A DNA stretch of 64,000 nt, taken from NCBI GenBank assembly GCA_905233445.1, contig CAJOEP010000001.1:1-64000 (forward strand), written 5' to 3'. Below the pieces are notes generated by a model. It did not search any database. It was not told the origin of the DNA and was given only the letters and a program-made list of their open reading frames with translations. Both the position numbers and the translations under genes were made by a program. Shown here one piece after another: positions 19,446 to 27,937 of the stretch (position 1 is its first letter; every line of letters starts with the position of its first letter). This DNA is from an uncultured Bacteroidales bacterium. GTDB lineage: Bacteria; Bacteroidota; Bacteroidia; Bacteroidales; F082.

Positions 19446-19533
19446 CATTAATTACCATCAATTGGCCATTAATTTTTCATTAATTAAAATTTGTCCTAAA
19501 AACAATTAATGGTCAATTAACGGTTAATTAATG
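19446..19533. repeat. Long AT-rich inverted repeat
   Basis: Left arm 19,446-19,474 (CATTAATTACCATCAATTGG then CCATTAATT) and right arm 19,504-19,533 are near-exact inverted copies, about 30 bp each with a 29-bp loop. It lies between the transporter end and the aspartate kinase promoter. It resembles the other intergenic palindromic repeats in style, with TTAATTG-type units. Confidence 0.65.
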
Positions 19534-19541
19534 TTGTTCAT

Positions 19542-20690
19542 TTAGAATATAAATGCTAATAGAACATAAATCCAGTGTGCTGAGACTCCTGCGACCAAGC
19601 CGCCGATGGTGTGGGCGCCGATGGCCTTAGGGATGAGCTCGCGGTGACCGAGAGAGTCGAGCATGGCGGTGTGGGTGCTTAAAAAGCCACTCCAGCACAT
19701 GCCTATAGCTGTGCATACTGCGATGGCATTGTTGTTGACGATGCCTTCGGCGATGAACTTCGGCAGCAGACCGAGAGCGGCGCCGACAGCACCTAGAGAT
19801 GTGATTGGGAACGCCACCAACTCAGGGTTCTTGAAACCGAACAGCCAGTCGAAGATGAAGTTGACTTTACCTGCGAGATAAGGCAGCACCGGCACGCCTT
19901 CGTATGCCATGCCACTGTATTCGCCGCCGACTGCCGGACCGAAAGTGAGCATCATGACGATTGTTGAGATGATGAGCACGCCCGGGATGATGGCGAGACC
20001 GATGGCCACGCCGTCCTTGCCGCCGTCGAGGATGGCATCGAGGAAACGCATGAACGCGTTGCCTTTCGACTTGAACGAGATTTTTTGTTCATCGCCGCCT
20101 TCAGGCTCTTCCTCGGCATCGAGTTCAGGGTACGCCTTGAGTGTGAACTTCTGCATCAGCCTTGTGGAGACGATACTTCCGATGATGGCGCCGATGAGTC
20201 CGACCAAAGCTCCCTTGAGGAAACCGAGACCGAGCATATAGAAAATCACCACCAGACCCATTCCGAAAGCGGTTCCGAAATTGGTGAGCGAGGCGAGCTG
20301 GTATTTCTTGAAATAATGCGAGAAATGCTTGTCTTTCGACAAGGTGATAATCGCCGGGTTATCTGACAAAAACGTGAGGATTCCGCCGAGAGCGGCCACG
20401 CCCGGGAGGTTGTAAATAGGCTTCATCAACGGGCGAAGGATGTACTCGATGAGTCGCACCACGCCGAACTCCACCAAAAGCTTGCCGAGAGCGCCTGACA
20501 CGACGCACACCGCCATCAGGAAGAAGACAGTCTCCAAAAGGAGATGGTATGAAGTCTGCATGATGGTGTTCAGCATGTTGGCTGTGCCCATGCGAGTGCC
20601 GAGGAATCCGAAGAAAAGAGCGAAAACGAGGAGGAAGATACCAGCCTCGAGACGTCTTTTACTTAAAAATTGCCAGTTTCTTATTCTCAT
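19542..20690 (-). CDS. Gate/nucleoside-recognition domain membrane protein
   Basis: 382 residues with about 9-10 hydrophobic segments. Two Gate-like halves are visible: GALGKLLVEFGVVRLIEYIL then GGILTFLSDNPAIITLSKD, and IIPGVLIISTIVMMLTF with FGFKNPELVAFPITSLGAV. The pattern matches transporter-like proteins related to the nucleoside-recognition family (I recall the NCBI name CD0519/CD1768 family). The substrate is unknown. It lies 15 bp downstream of the porin-like gene, so the two may work as an inner- and outer-membrane pair. Confidence 0.78.
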   Translation of the reverse strand: MRIRNWQFLSKRRLEAGIFLLVFALFFGFLGTRMGTANMLNTIMQTSYHLLLETVFFLMAVCVVSGALGKLLVEFGVVRLIEYILRPLMKPIYNLPGVAALGGILTFLSDNPAIITLSKDKHFSHYFKKYQLASLTNFGTAFGMGLVVIFYMLGLGFLKGALVGLIGAIIGSIVSTRLMQKFTLKAYPELDAEEEPEGGDEQKISFKSKGNAFMRFLDAILDGGKDGVAIGLAIIPGVLIISTIVMMLTFGPAVGGEYSGMAYEGVPVLPYLAGKVNFIFDWLFGFKNPELVAFPITSLGAVGAALGLLPKFIAEGIVNNNAIAVCTAIGMCWSGFLSTHTAMLDSLGHRELIPKAIGAHTIGGLVAGVSAHWIYVLLAFIF

Positions 20691-20705
20691 GATATGAAGT
20701 TTTTG

Positions 20706-21755
20706 TTATTTCTTGATGAAGTTGAGACGCCATGTCAAGCCGATATTTGCCTGATAGGTTATCGGTGCTGAATTCACATCGCTTTCTGAAGCGTCGTTGA
20801 CAGCGAAAAAGCCGTGCAAACGGATGTCTTTGCTTTTTTTCAGAGGGAAAAACTCGAATCCGCCGCCGTAGAACTTGATGTCGGTGCCAGGCAGGATGCA
20901 AACATCGTAAACATCGAAGTATGGTGTCGTAAATGGTTGAGAATCATTAACATCGATACCTGCCTTGAGATAGATATGCATTCTGTCCTGTAAAAAGACA
21001 TATCCTATTTTTGCGATAGCTGTAAAATCTTTGAAGAAAAAGTCCTTCTGGTCACCGTGGGCACGGTTTAAGAAATCGAGATAGCCTGTGACAGGTCCGA
21101 AAGTATATGTCGTGCCAAGTGCTATGACGTTTTGGAAGGCGCCTTTACGGTATTCATACATGTTGACGGAGCACACCGGACCGAAGTGCTTGTAGTTGGC
21201 GCGCCAGTGGATGCTGTAGTTGTAAAGGCTTCCGTAAAGCATGCTGTTGTCGTAAGGTGAGTTGGTGAACTGGAAGGTGAAGGTATTCTTGCGGTCGTTG
21301 GTGGTGAACTCGACGTTCGTACCGAAACGATAGCAGTTAAACTGATTCCATAATTGCGAATTGAAATACACGTCGATAGGGGCGAGGTCGTACTCGATTC
21401 CGCCCATGGCAATGACTTCTTTTCCTACTGTCCAAGAGAGGTTTTTTGTGATGCGCCAGCCTAGATAAAGATAATCGGTGGCATCGAAGAAGTTATTGAT
21501 ACTCTGGATTTTGTTTATTCTTTGACGATAGGCGTAATACAGGTTTTCGGTGATGTCGCCAGCGATGACGAAGTTGAGATACCTTCCGCTGAAGCCCGAA
21601 TAAAGGCTGTCGTTATGCGAAAAACAGTCGAAGTCGGCCCTGGCTTCAAATCGCAGATTCTTGATGCCGTAGTCGTTTTCCTTGGACATCGTCTGGGCGA
21701 AAGAGAAAGCCGAAATGAGCGCAAAAAAAGCTATAAATAAAAATTTTTTCATCAT
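20706..21755 (-). CDS. Outer-membrane porin-like beta-barrel protein
   Basis: 349 residues with signal peptide MMKKFLFIAFFALISAFSFA and alternating beta-strand sequence rich in aromatic residues ending in NIGLTWRLNFIKK. The strand and GYLDFLNRAHGDQKDFFFK patterns resemble the phosphate-selective porin O/P family. No substrate is evident. It is the upstream gene of the pair with the Gate-type membrane protein. The family match is moderate because such barrels are poorly conserved. Confidence 0.75.
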   Translation of the reverse strand: MMKKFLFIAFFALISAFSFAQTMSKENDYGIKNLRFEARADFDCFSHNDSLYSGFSGRYLNFVIAGDITENLYYAYRQRINKIQSINNFFDATDYLYLGWRITKNLSWTVGKEVIAMGGIEYDLAPIDVYFNSQLWNQFNCYRFGTNVEFTTNDRKNTFTFQFTNSPYDNSMLYGSLYNYSIHWRANYKHFGPVCSVNMYEYRKGAFQNVIALGTTYTFGPVTGYLDFLNRAHGDQKDFFFKDFTAIAKIGYVFLQDRMHIYLKAGIDVNDSQPFTTPYFDVYDVCILPGTDIKFYGGGFEFFPLKKSKDIRLHGFFAVNDASESDVNSAPITYQANIGLTWRLNFIKK

Positions 21756-21833
21756 TTAAAACTCGTTATCAAATTTGCTGCAAAAATAAGAAATAATTCA
21801 CTATCTTTGCAAATCATTAAAAATAATAAAATC

Positions 21834-22676
21834 ATGAACTTCAAATCTTACAATTATACCGAGGAAGAGCTTCAGGCGAGAATTGACGCAATCATCAAGA
21901 AACAAAGTGAAAACAGCGATCGTCGCGAGGCTTTGAAGACCATTTTCCAGAGCATCGACTTCACCACTTTGGAGGCGTTTGACAATGCCAAGAAGATTGA
22001 GGATTTTTGCGCTAAAGCCATTGATTTTCAGAAGAATAGTATGGGGATTTCGGTTCCTGCCATCTGTATCTACAGTCCTTTTGTGAAACAGGCCAAGGGC
22101 CTCTTGAAAGGCAGTGGAATAAAGGTTGCGACGGTGGCTTGCTGCTTCCCTTCAGGCCAGATGCCGTTCGATTTGAAGAAAAAAGAGGTGCAATATTGCG
22201 TTGAGCAAGGTGCCGACGAGGTCGATATGGTGATTTCACGTGGCACTTTCCTTGCAGGAAATTACGACGAGGTTTATAATGAAATTCAGGCTATCCGTGA
22301 TATCTGCAAAGCACCTGTTCATCTGAAGGTTATCCTTGAGACGGGCGAGCTGAAAACTGTGGCTAACATCCGCAAAGCCAGTGAGTTAGCTATCCTCGCA
22401 GGTGCCGATTTTATCAAGACCTCGACAGGAAAAATCGCTGTCAACGCAACCCCGATGGCAGCTCTCGTGATGTGCGACACCATCAAGGAATACTACGAGG
22501 CGACGGGCCAGATGATTGGCTTCAAGCCTGCTGGTGGCATGTCGACCATCGAGGACGCGCTCACCTATTATTATATAGTAAAAGACGTTCTTGGCGAGAA
22601 ATGGCTGAACAAGAATTATTTCCGTGTTGGTACCAGCCGTCTTGCCGGCAAGGTGATGGAGGAATTGACGAAATAA
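21834..22676 (+). CDS. deoC: Deoxyribose-phosphate aldolase
   Basis: 280 residues from the ATG at 21,834 (MNFKSYNYTEEELQAR); the 9-codon upstream extension overlaps the -7 box TATCTTTG (21,802-21,809) and is rejected. Conserved stretches: GADEVDMVISRG, APVHLKVILETGEL and ADFIKTSTGKIAVNATP, where the Lys of FIKTSTGK is the Schiff-base residue. It cleaves 2-deoxyribose 5-phosphate to glyceraldehyde 3-phosphate and acetaldehyde in deoxynucleoside salvage. Its last 63 bp (22,614-22,676) are duplicated with silent changes at 23,307-23,369, beyond parDE. Confidence 0.95.
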   Translation: MNFKSYNYTEEELQARIDAIIKKQSENSDRREALKTIFQSIDFTTLEAFDNAKKIEDFCAKAIDFQKNSMGISVPAICIYSPFVKQAKGLLKGSGIKVATVACCFPSGQMPFDLKKKEVQYCVEQGADEVDMVISRGTFLAGNYDEVYNEIQAIRDICKAPVHLKVILETGELKTVANIRKASELAILAGADFIKTSTGKIAVNATPMAALVMCDTIKEYYEATGQMIGFKPAGGMSTIEDALTYYYIVKDVLGEKWLNKNYFRVGTSRLAGKVMEELTK

Positions 22677-22712
22677 TTTTTTGAAAAAATGGTTTTGTGT
22701 AAGAAATATTCT

Positions 22713-22720
22713 TATATTTG
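22713..22720 (+). promoter_or_regulatory. -7 box of parDE
   Basis: TATATTTG matches the -7 consensus and precedes the ATG at 22,742. This makes the earlier in-frame start at 22,718 impossible, because it would lie inside the promoter. Confidence 0.55.
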
Positions 22721-22741
22721 CAAAGTAAAAAACACATAACT

Positions 22742-22993
22742 ATGGGAAGAACGGTAACAGCCTCTTTGGGTGCACATTATGAAGAGTTTATACAGTATAG
22801 CATTCAATGTGGTAGATATAATAATGCAAGTGAAGTGATAAGAGCGGGTCTTCGTCGTTTAGAAGAGGATGAATCGCGTCTTATTGCACTCAAGAATGCA
22901 TTGGAAGAAGGTGAGTCAAGTCCTGATGTAACCGATTTTGATGCTAAAGAATTTTTAAAAGAACTGAAAGCTGAAAAGAAAAAGAATGGCTAA
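22742..22993 (+). CDS. parD: ParD-family antitoxin
   Basis: 83 residues: MGRTVTASLGAHYEEFIQYS, then GRYNNASEVIRAGLRRLEED, the ribbon-helix-helix fold of ParD/CopG-like antitoxins, followed by an acidic tail (PDVTDFDAKEFLKELKAE) that would wrap the toxin. It binds ParE and probably autoregulates the operon. It overlaps parE by 8 bp. The module sits after deoC, between two copies of the deoC 3' end. Confidence 0.92.
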   Translation: MGRTVTASLGAHYEEFIQYSIQCGRYNNASEVIRAGLRRLEEDESRLIALKNALEEGESSPDVTDFDAKEFLKELKAEKKKNG

Positions 22994-23282
22994 TTTTATT
23001 TTGTCGAAGAAGGCGTTGGGGGATTTGCGTGATATTTGGAACTATACTGAGAGGACATGGTCGGAGGAACAGGCAGACAAATATTATGAAAACCTTGTTT
23101 TATCGTTTGAGTATATAGCAGGTCATCCGGATTCTGTTGGACGATCATATTCAGAAATTAAACCTGATTATCGTGGCTTCCATTGCGGAAGGCATATTAT
23201 TTTCTATAGAATTTTGCAAAGCGGTACAGTGAGAATCATAAGGATACTACACGAGAAGATGGATTTCGTGAGGCATTTTTAG
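22986..23282 (+). CDS. parE: ParE/RelE-superfamily toxin
   Basis: 98 residues, starting inside parD (8-bp overlap). Sequence blocks LSKKALGDLRDIWNYTER, ADKYYENLVLSFEYIAGHP and HIIFYRI...VRIIRILHEKMDF match ParE. ParE toxins act on DNA gyrase; the ParD partner neutralises it. Length is normal and no lesion is visible, so it is likely intact. Gyrase as target is known for the family, not shown here. Confidence 0.92.
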   Translation: MANFILSKKALGDLRDIWNYTERTWSEEQADKYYENLVLSFEYIAGHPDSVGRSYSEIKPDYRGFHCGRHIIFYRILQSGTVRIIRILHEKMDFVRHF

Positions 23283-23306
23283 CATCAGTGCTTTTTTAAC
23301 AATAAA

Positions 23307-23369
23307 AATTATTTTCGTGTCGGAACCAGCAGGTTGGCTGGAAAGGTGATGGAGGAACTTACGAAATAG
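23307..23369 (+). pseudogene. Duplicate of the deoC 3' end, downstream of parDE
   Basis: The frame from AAT (23,307) to TAG encodes the last 20 residues of DeoC (from NYFRVGTS to MEELTK) exactly. Compared with 22,614-22,676 it differs at 12 of 63 bases, and all differences are silent. A few bases upstream (AACAATAAA) also resemble the deoC codons before. The fragment has no start and is not translated. It indicates that parDE entered here along with, or by splitting, a deoC tail from a related allele. Confidence 0.88.
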
Positions 23370-23375
23370 TTTGAT

Positions 23376-24857
23376 TTATTCTGCATCTTGAACGAGGCGG
23401 ACACTTCGACCGCTGATGCGGTCGCTCCAATAGTCTGCGAGGCTGCCTTCATCGAAGCTTATGTCGTATGCATCAGCGCTATCGCCGTACGAAGCCGACC
23501 AGTATCCGCCGAAGTAACCGGCACCATCGACACTTGTTCCTATTCTGTAGCCCGCAGCAGATAGAAAGATTGCACCAGTATCCTCCAATGTACTCCAACT
23601 TGAAGCAGTTATTGTGTTTGTAGTATAACTGGCATCACTTGTATTAGTGCTATTCAGGCTGTGTGTGCTTGTATTCCAATCATCAGGAAGCAAGATCACG
23701 CCATTAACTCCGTTTACCTGAGCCTTAGCATATCTGATTCCACTGTTCGTGCTTCGAGTGTTTATTATGTATATCCACTCGTCAGCTGTAGGGGTGCGCC
23801 ATGTGTTGGTGGTGTTGCCGCCGTTGCTTATCGTATTATAGCCCCAGTCTGCCATGCCTGTCTGGGCGTTCAAATTATATACATAACTACCATATGCGTA
23901 ATAGTCATTACTTGTTTGACTTGTACTATATGGTTGGTAGCAAACCGCACCATGGTTGTAGCCGCTCGTGCCCCATCCGAACAGGTCTATCCAACCGGAA
24001 TAGATTGATGATATGTTGGCGTTGTTATCTCCTACATTGTCCCATTGGTTTTCAGAGAAACGCCAAGTGTTAGTTGAAGCTTGGTATTGTAAGTTGCCTT
24101 TTGAAAACCAGACTTGGTCTCCATTGTCATTTATCGTAAATAATCCATTTATTGCACCGATTGGAGTGATTCCGCCACCACCTCCGCCTTCTGTTGTTGT
24201 CTCGAAGCTGTATTCTGTGCCATAACTAGTTCCTTTTTCGTTGATGGCGAATGCTCTCACGTAATAGATGGTTCCTTCATCAAGGCCAGTCATTGTGGAC
24301 ATGTAATAGCCTGTGTTCATACCGTCGGTGGTGTAGTTGTCGAAGATAGTAGGATTGCGATGTGTGCTCCAGCAGACACCGCGTGCCGTGACATAGTATC
24401 CGCCGTCGTCAATGATTTCACCGCCGCATATTGCACTTGTGCCCTGGATCTCCGAAACTTCCATGGTTATAACCGTCGGAAGTGTTACCAAAGCGGCGTC
24501 AAGATAGAAGCTGTGCACATCAGATGTCATCACGTTTACGCCGTTGCTGTATTCGAATTTATAGTAATATTTCTTGTCGGTGTGCAAATCGACGAAGTTG
24601 GCAATAAACACGCTGTCAATGACTTCCGACTGGGCCACTATCGAGTATCCGAAATAGTTGCTTTCGCTCATCGTTACGTTCACATATTGTAAATCAGTTG
24701 GATAATCATATTCCACCTTTATCTCCGCCGATGTCTGCGAATAGGCGACGTTTTCACTTGTGAGTTTGAGGTCGTAAACCTTCAGCTCGGGCATCTTTTT
24801 GCATGTAGTGAGCATCAATGCCGAGAAAACACATAATATAAATGCTGTCTTTTTCAT
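23376..24857 (-). CDS. Surface lipoprotein with a FISUMP/Lcl-like C-terminal domain
   Basis: 493 residues. Lipobox ALMLTTC with Cys19. Residues about 25-225 form beta-sandwich (fibronectin type III-like) domains (TIYYVRAFAINEKGTSYG...FET). A Gly-rich linker leads to a C-terminal domain of about 265 residues (WFSKGNLQYQASTNTWRF, GWIDLFGWGTSGYNHGA, RTPTADEWIYI) ending YWSASYGDSADAYDISF and GRSVRLVQ. This domain belongs with FISUMP/Lcl C-terminal (C-type-lectin-like) proteins, some of which are variable in Bacteroidetes. Function is probably adhesion or ligand binding. It has no T9SS sorting domain. Confidence 0.72.
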   Translation of the reverse strand: MKKTAFILCVFSALMLTTCKKMPELKVYDLKLTSENVAYSQTSAEIKVEYDYPTDLQYVNVTMSESNYFGYSIVAQSEVIDSVFIANFVDLHTDKKYYYKFEYSNGVNVMTSDVHSFYLDAALVTLPTVITMEVSEIQGTSAICGGEIIDDGGYYVTARGVCWSTHRNPTIFDNYTTDGMNTGYYMSTMTGLDEGTIYYVRAFAINEKGTSYGTEYSFETTTEGGGGGGITPIGAINGLFTINDNGDQVWFSKGNLQYQASTNTWRFSENQWDNVGDNNANISSIYSGWIDLFGWGTSGYNHGAVCYQPYSTSQTSNDYYAYGSYVYNLNAQTGMADWGYNTISNGGNTTNTWRTPTADEWIYIINTRSTNSGIRYAKAQVNGVNGVILLPDDWNTSTHSLNSTNTSDASYTTNTITASSWSTLEDTGAIFLSAAGYRIGTSVDGAGYFGGYWSASYGDSADAYDISFDEGSLADYWSDRISGRSVRLVQDAE

Positions 24858-24869
24858 AACTCTTCAATT

Positions 24870-25853
24870 TTAATAACCCATACCAAAACCTAATTTAGCT
24901 TCATAATATTTGAAGTTTGTCGTAACAAAGTCGAGCGACACCACGAATTTGCCGAATCTGTAGTGCGCACCGACCGACACTTCGACGCCCGATGTGCTGA
25001 CGTCGGTGTTTTTGACATATTTACCGTCGGTCATCTCGTATGCTGTAGTTCGAATGCCGTATCCGACGCCAATTCTCAGTGCTATCGGGTCGGTGAGCCT
25101 GAACATCACGCCGCCAATCGCTGAAAGAGAGGTGTAAACCTCTTTGCCTGTGTAGAAAGGATAGTTGCCATCCACCAGGAAGTCGTTTCCGCATTCAAAA
25201 TCGGTGGAAAGACCTTTGAAATTGAAATTTGACATGGCGTTGATGAACCACCCCATCTTTTTCATGTTTCCGAGCGTGACACCGTATGCGAGTTTGCCAT
25301 AGTTATTGTAGGCGATGTTCAGCGTCAGCAGGTTGTAACTTTCGTCTTTCTTCGCAACCTCAATCACTGTTGGGGCTTCTGACTGTTTTTCAGCCACAGC
25401 TTTGGTTGCGCTCTCCAACTCGTCGAGACGGCTCATGATCATTTCCTCATTGATGTTTGATTCCGACAGGTTTACCAACGTCAGCTCGTAGCCGCATTTG
25501 GGTTTCATGTCGAATGGGAACCAGAATTCGGTCGAGCTCAGGTCAGGATGCGAAATCTTGATGTAAGAGGCGTAGTAGCTCATATACAGCCACACTTCGC
25601 CGTCTTCGTATTCCACCTCGAAGAACGTCCTTGCATCTCCCTTGAAAGTCAGTTCGCGGCGCTGTTTTGCATTGATGTTTTCGGTTTTGATTTTCAAAAC
25701 CGCATACGGCTTGTCGTTTTCGTCGTACATCTTGTCTGTGTTGATGTTGACGAATCCTTCGACGAGCTTGAATGAGTCTTTTTTCACCTCAAGCTGAGCC
25801 ATGGCTGCAGTCGAGAGTATGATAGCAATGAATAGTATAAAGATTTTTTTCAT
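24870..25853 (-). CDS. Secreted or outer-membrane protein with a C-terminal barrel-like part
   Basis: 327 residues, signal peptide MKKIFILFIAIILSTAAMA. Residues about 20-130 contain the segment YASYIKISHPDLSSTEFWFP. Residues about 135-170 are charged helix (MIMSRLDELESATKAVAEKQ). The last 150 residues alternate in beta-strand style with aromatic ends (VGYGIRTTAYEM, KFVVSLDFVTTNFKYY, LGFGMGY), as in OmpA-like barrels. It is 12 bp upstream of the FISUMP-like lipoprotein, so they may be partners. The function is not known. Confidence 0.65.
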   Translation of the reverse strand: MKKIFILFIAIILSTAAMAQLEVKKDSFKLVEGFVNINTDKMYDENDKPYAVLKIKTENINAKQRRELTFKGDARTFFEVEYEDGEVWLYMSYYASYIKISHPDLSSTEFWFPFDMKPKCGYELTLVNLSESNINEEMIMSRLDELESATKAVAEKQSEAPTVIEVAKKDESYNLLTLNIAYNNYGKLAYGVTLGNMKKMGWFINAMSNFNFKGLSTDFECGNDFLVDGNYPFYTGKEVYTSLSAIGGVMFRLTDPIALRIGVGYGIRTTAYEMTDGKYVKNTDVSTSGVEVSVGAHYRFGKFVVSLDFVTTNFKYYEAKLGFGMGY

Positions 25854-25943
25854 GTAAAAATGTAGTATTTAACAAGCAAAAATAAAAAAATCTTTAATAC
25901 AATTACAAAATTATTTGAATAATTTTATAATTATCAATAATTG

Positions 25944-27554
25944 CTATCTCTGAATCACAAATTTCAAAACAGCGTTGTCTATATTAATAAGGTATATCCC
26001 TTCATTCAAATCTCTAACATCAACAACATTGGCGTTTTCAACTGTTTTTATCAATTTTCCGTCGAGGGAATAGATGGAAATGGATTGAGGCTCGATGTTT
26101 TCGATGTGGATGAAATCTGATGTCGGGTTAGGATAGACATAAATATTTGAATTTTGAATTTCTGAAATGCCAGTGTTGTCGAGTGTTTCAAAATAATGAG
26201 GCTCGCTGGTTAGGATAACGCCGTCGTCAAATTCCATGCTTACGTTAAAAGTGTAAAAAGTGTTGGCTTCGAGGTCTTCCAAAGTAACTTCCACAAAGCC
26301 GTCGTTGGCGATATCGATCTCGGTTATTTCTGTTGAATCTAATATGCCATACGAAAGATATGCCCGTGTCACCTCGCTGTTGCCTTTATGCAGGTCTGCT
26401 GACAAATAAGCGGAATGTGCTGTTATTTCCGTTGCCTCAAACACTCGGGAACTTGTAAGACTATGGATTGGATAGCCGTTGTTTGTGCCGTTGTCCATCA
26501 CGAATATGTGTAAACCGCCCAGCGAAACAATGAAATCTTCGGATTGCATCTCGTTTGCTGTCATGCTTGTGCCGTAGTTGGTGGTGCCACCGCAGGTGTT
26601 GAGGTAATAGCAGTTCCAAACTTCGATAGCGGTCTCGTCTTTCGTCGGGTTTATCGGGCTCACCATGCCGAAGATGCCTCCTTTGGTGCTGGCGCTAACC
26701 GTTCCGACGTTGTAACAGCATTTAACGCTGACGCTGTTTTCCTGTAATGTAGCTGCCACGATACCTGCCGCCACGTTTAGCATAAAGGAGCTTGCTGTGA
26801 TGTTGCCTGTGTTATAGCAGGAAAATATCAAGGAGCTGTCCATGGCGATGCCGACGATACCACCGGCGCCGGCGGCGCCGGTGAAGCCTCCGTTGTTGGT
26901 TGCGGTGATGCTACCGTGGAATGAGCATTCACTGATATCGCTGTTTTGTGCCGCTGCCGCCGCAATGCCACCCGCTCCACAGTACGAGCTGCTGTTGCTC
27001 ACGCTGATAGTGCCTGAAAAACTGCACTGATAAACCCTCGCTTCACCAGCGACAGCTCCGACAATACCGCCTACTCCTGTGCCGGTTGAGGTGATGTTGC
27101 CGTTGGTAACCGACAAATGTTGGATTACTCCAAAACCATATTGTGAACCCTCGGAATAGCCGCCTAATCCGCCGAATAATCCGCAGACATCGGCACTCGA
27201 CTGAATCTTCAGATGGTCGATGTTATGATACCAGCCGTCGAAAATGCCAGCAAAATAATAGCCTTGCATGCTCATGTTGACATTTCCAATCGGCGTCCAG
27301 TTGATATTGTTCAAGTCGAGGTCGTCTGTCATCAGAAAGTGGACGTTTTTAAACACTTCCATGCCTTGCGCCTGATAGCCCTCGTTGACTTTCTGGGCAA
27401 GATAAGCCAGATTAGCTGCCGTTTCGATGAGATATGGGGCGCTTGAAGTGCCGGTTCCGTGAGTCCAAGGTGAAGCGCTTCCGTCCCAAATATCCAATGC
27501 GAAAGCATTGATACTTAATAAAATAGCTAATAAAGTAGTAAAAATTTTCTTCAT
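25944..27554 (-). CDS. T9SS cargo protein with GLUG-like repeats
   Basis: 536 residues. Signal peptide MKKIFTTLLAILLSINAFA. Residues about 100-310 contain GLUG-like Gly-rich repeats (GLFGGLGGYSEG, VGGIVGAVAGEA, AGAGGIVGIAMDS) consistent with a beta-helix or adhesin repeat. Residues about 365-455 are a fibronectin-like domain. The last 80 residues are a T9SS type A sorting domain (NIYVYPNPTSDFIHIEN, LNEGIYLINI). It would be exported through SprA and attached to the surface. Role: probable adhesin, not demonstrated. Confidence 0.82.
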   Translation of the reverse strand: MKKIFTTLLAILLSINAFALDIWDGSASPWTHGTGTSSAPYLIETAANLAYLAQKVNEGYQAQGMEVFKNVHFLMTDDLDLNNINWTPIGNVNMSMQGYYFAGIFDGWYHNIDHLKIQSSADVCGLFGGLGGYSEGSQYGFGVIQHLSVTNGNITSTGTGVGGIVGAVAGEARVYQCSFSGTISVSNSSSYCGAGGIAAAAAQNSDISECSFHGSITATNNGGFTGAAGAGGIVGIAMDSSLIFSCYNTGNITASSFMLNVAAGIVAATLQENSVSVKCCYNVGTVSASTKGGIFGMVSPINPTKDETAIEVWNCYYLNTCGGTTNYGTSMTANEMQSEDFIVSLGGLHIFVMDNGTNNGYPIHSLTSSRVFEATEITAHSAYLSADLHKGNSEVTRAYLSYGILDSTEITEIDIANDGFVEVTLEDLEANTFYTFNVSMEFDDGVILTSEPHYFETLDNTGISEIQNSNIYVYPNPTSDFIHIENIEPQSISIYSLDGKLIKTVENANVVDVRDLNEGIYLINIDNAVLKFVIQR

Positions 27555-27590
27555 ATCTTAATAATTTAAATATCCAAAGTCATTTAGCAT

Positions 27591-27626
27591 GAGATTTCTC
27601 CATTTGCTTCGCTCGGTCGAAATGAC
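27591..27626. repeat. Family A repeat, single arm
   Basis: GAGATTTCTCCATTTGCTTC followed by GCTCGGTCGAAATGAC resembles one arm of the family A palindrome. It lies between the GLUG gene promoter region and the end of the Sel1 gene. Confidence 0.5.
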
Positions 27627-27636
27627 GGCGGGGAGG

Positions 27637-27936
27637 CTACAGCATCATTTCATGAACTCGGAGCATGTCGTCGGCGAGATATTGTCCGTCAGGATGACCG
27701 TTGTGGCCGGCTTCACGGAACCAGGTGTAGGCCGTGTAGTCGTCCTTCGGCACGCCCTCGCCACGCAGATAGCACATTCCGAGCTCGTACTGCGCGTTTT
27801 TGTTACCAGCCTCGGCAGCTTTGCGGTACCATTCAACAGCAACCTCATAATGGTTTTTGAAATTGCCGCGATGGGCTCTCTTGCCGCGCAGATACCATCT
27901 ATAGATTTGTAATTTTGTCGGTTTATTCTCGCTCAT
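27637..27936 (-). CDS. Sel1-repeat protein
   Basis: 99 residues. Three Sel1-like TPR helices: AVEWYRKAAEAGNKNAQYEL, GMCYLRGEGVPKDDYTAYTW, FREAGHNGHPDGQYLADDM. It starts 1 bp after the ettA stop, so it is co-transcribed with ettA. Sel1 repeats bind protein partners; none can be named. The domain covers nearly the whole protein. Confidence 0.78.
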   Translation of the reverse strand: MSENKPTKLQIYRWYLRGKRAHRGNFKNHYEVAVEWYRKAAEAGNKNAQYELGMCYLRGEGVPKDDYTAYTWFREAGHNGHPDGQYLADDMLRVHEMML

Positions 27937-27937
27937 C

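Noticed and set aside
19446-19533. Replication origin or DnaA box cluster
   Set aside because: AT-rich inverted repeats only; no DnaA boxes or dnaA nearby.
23376-23530. Diversity-generating retroelement
   Set aside because: No reverse transcriptase, accessory gene or template repeat in this window.
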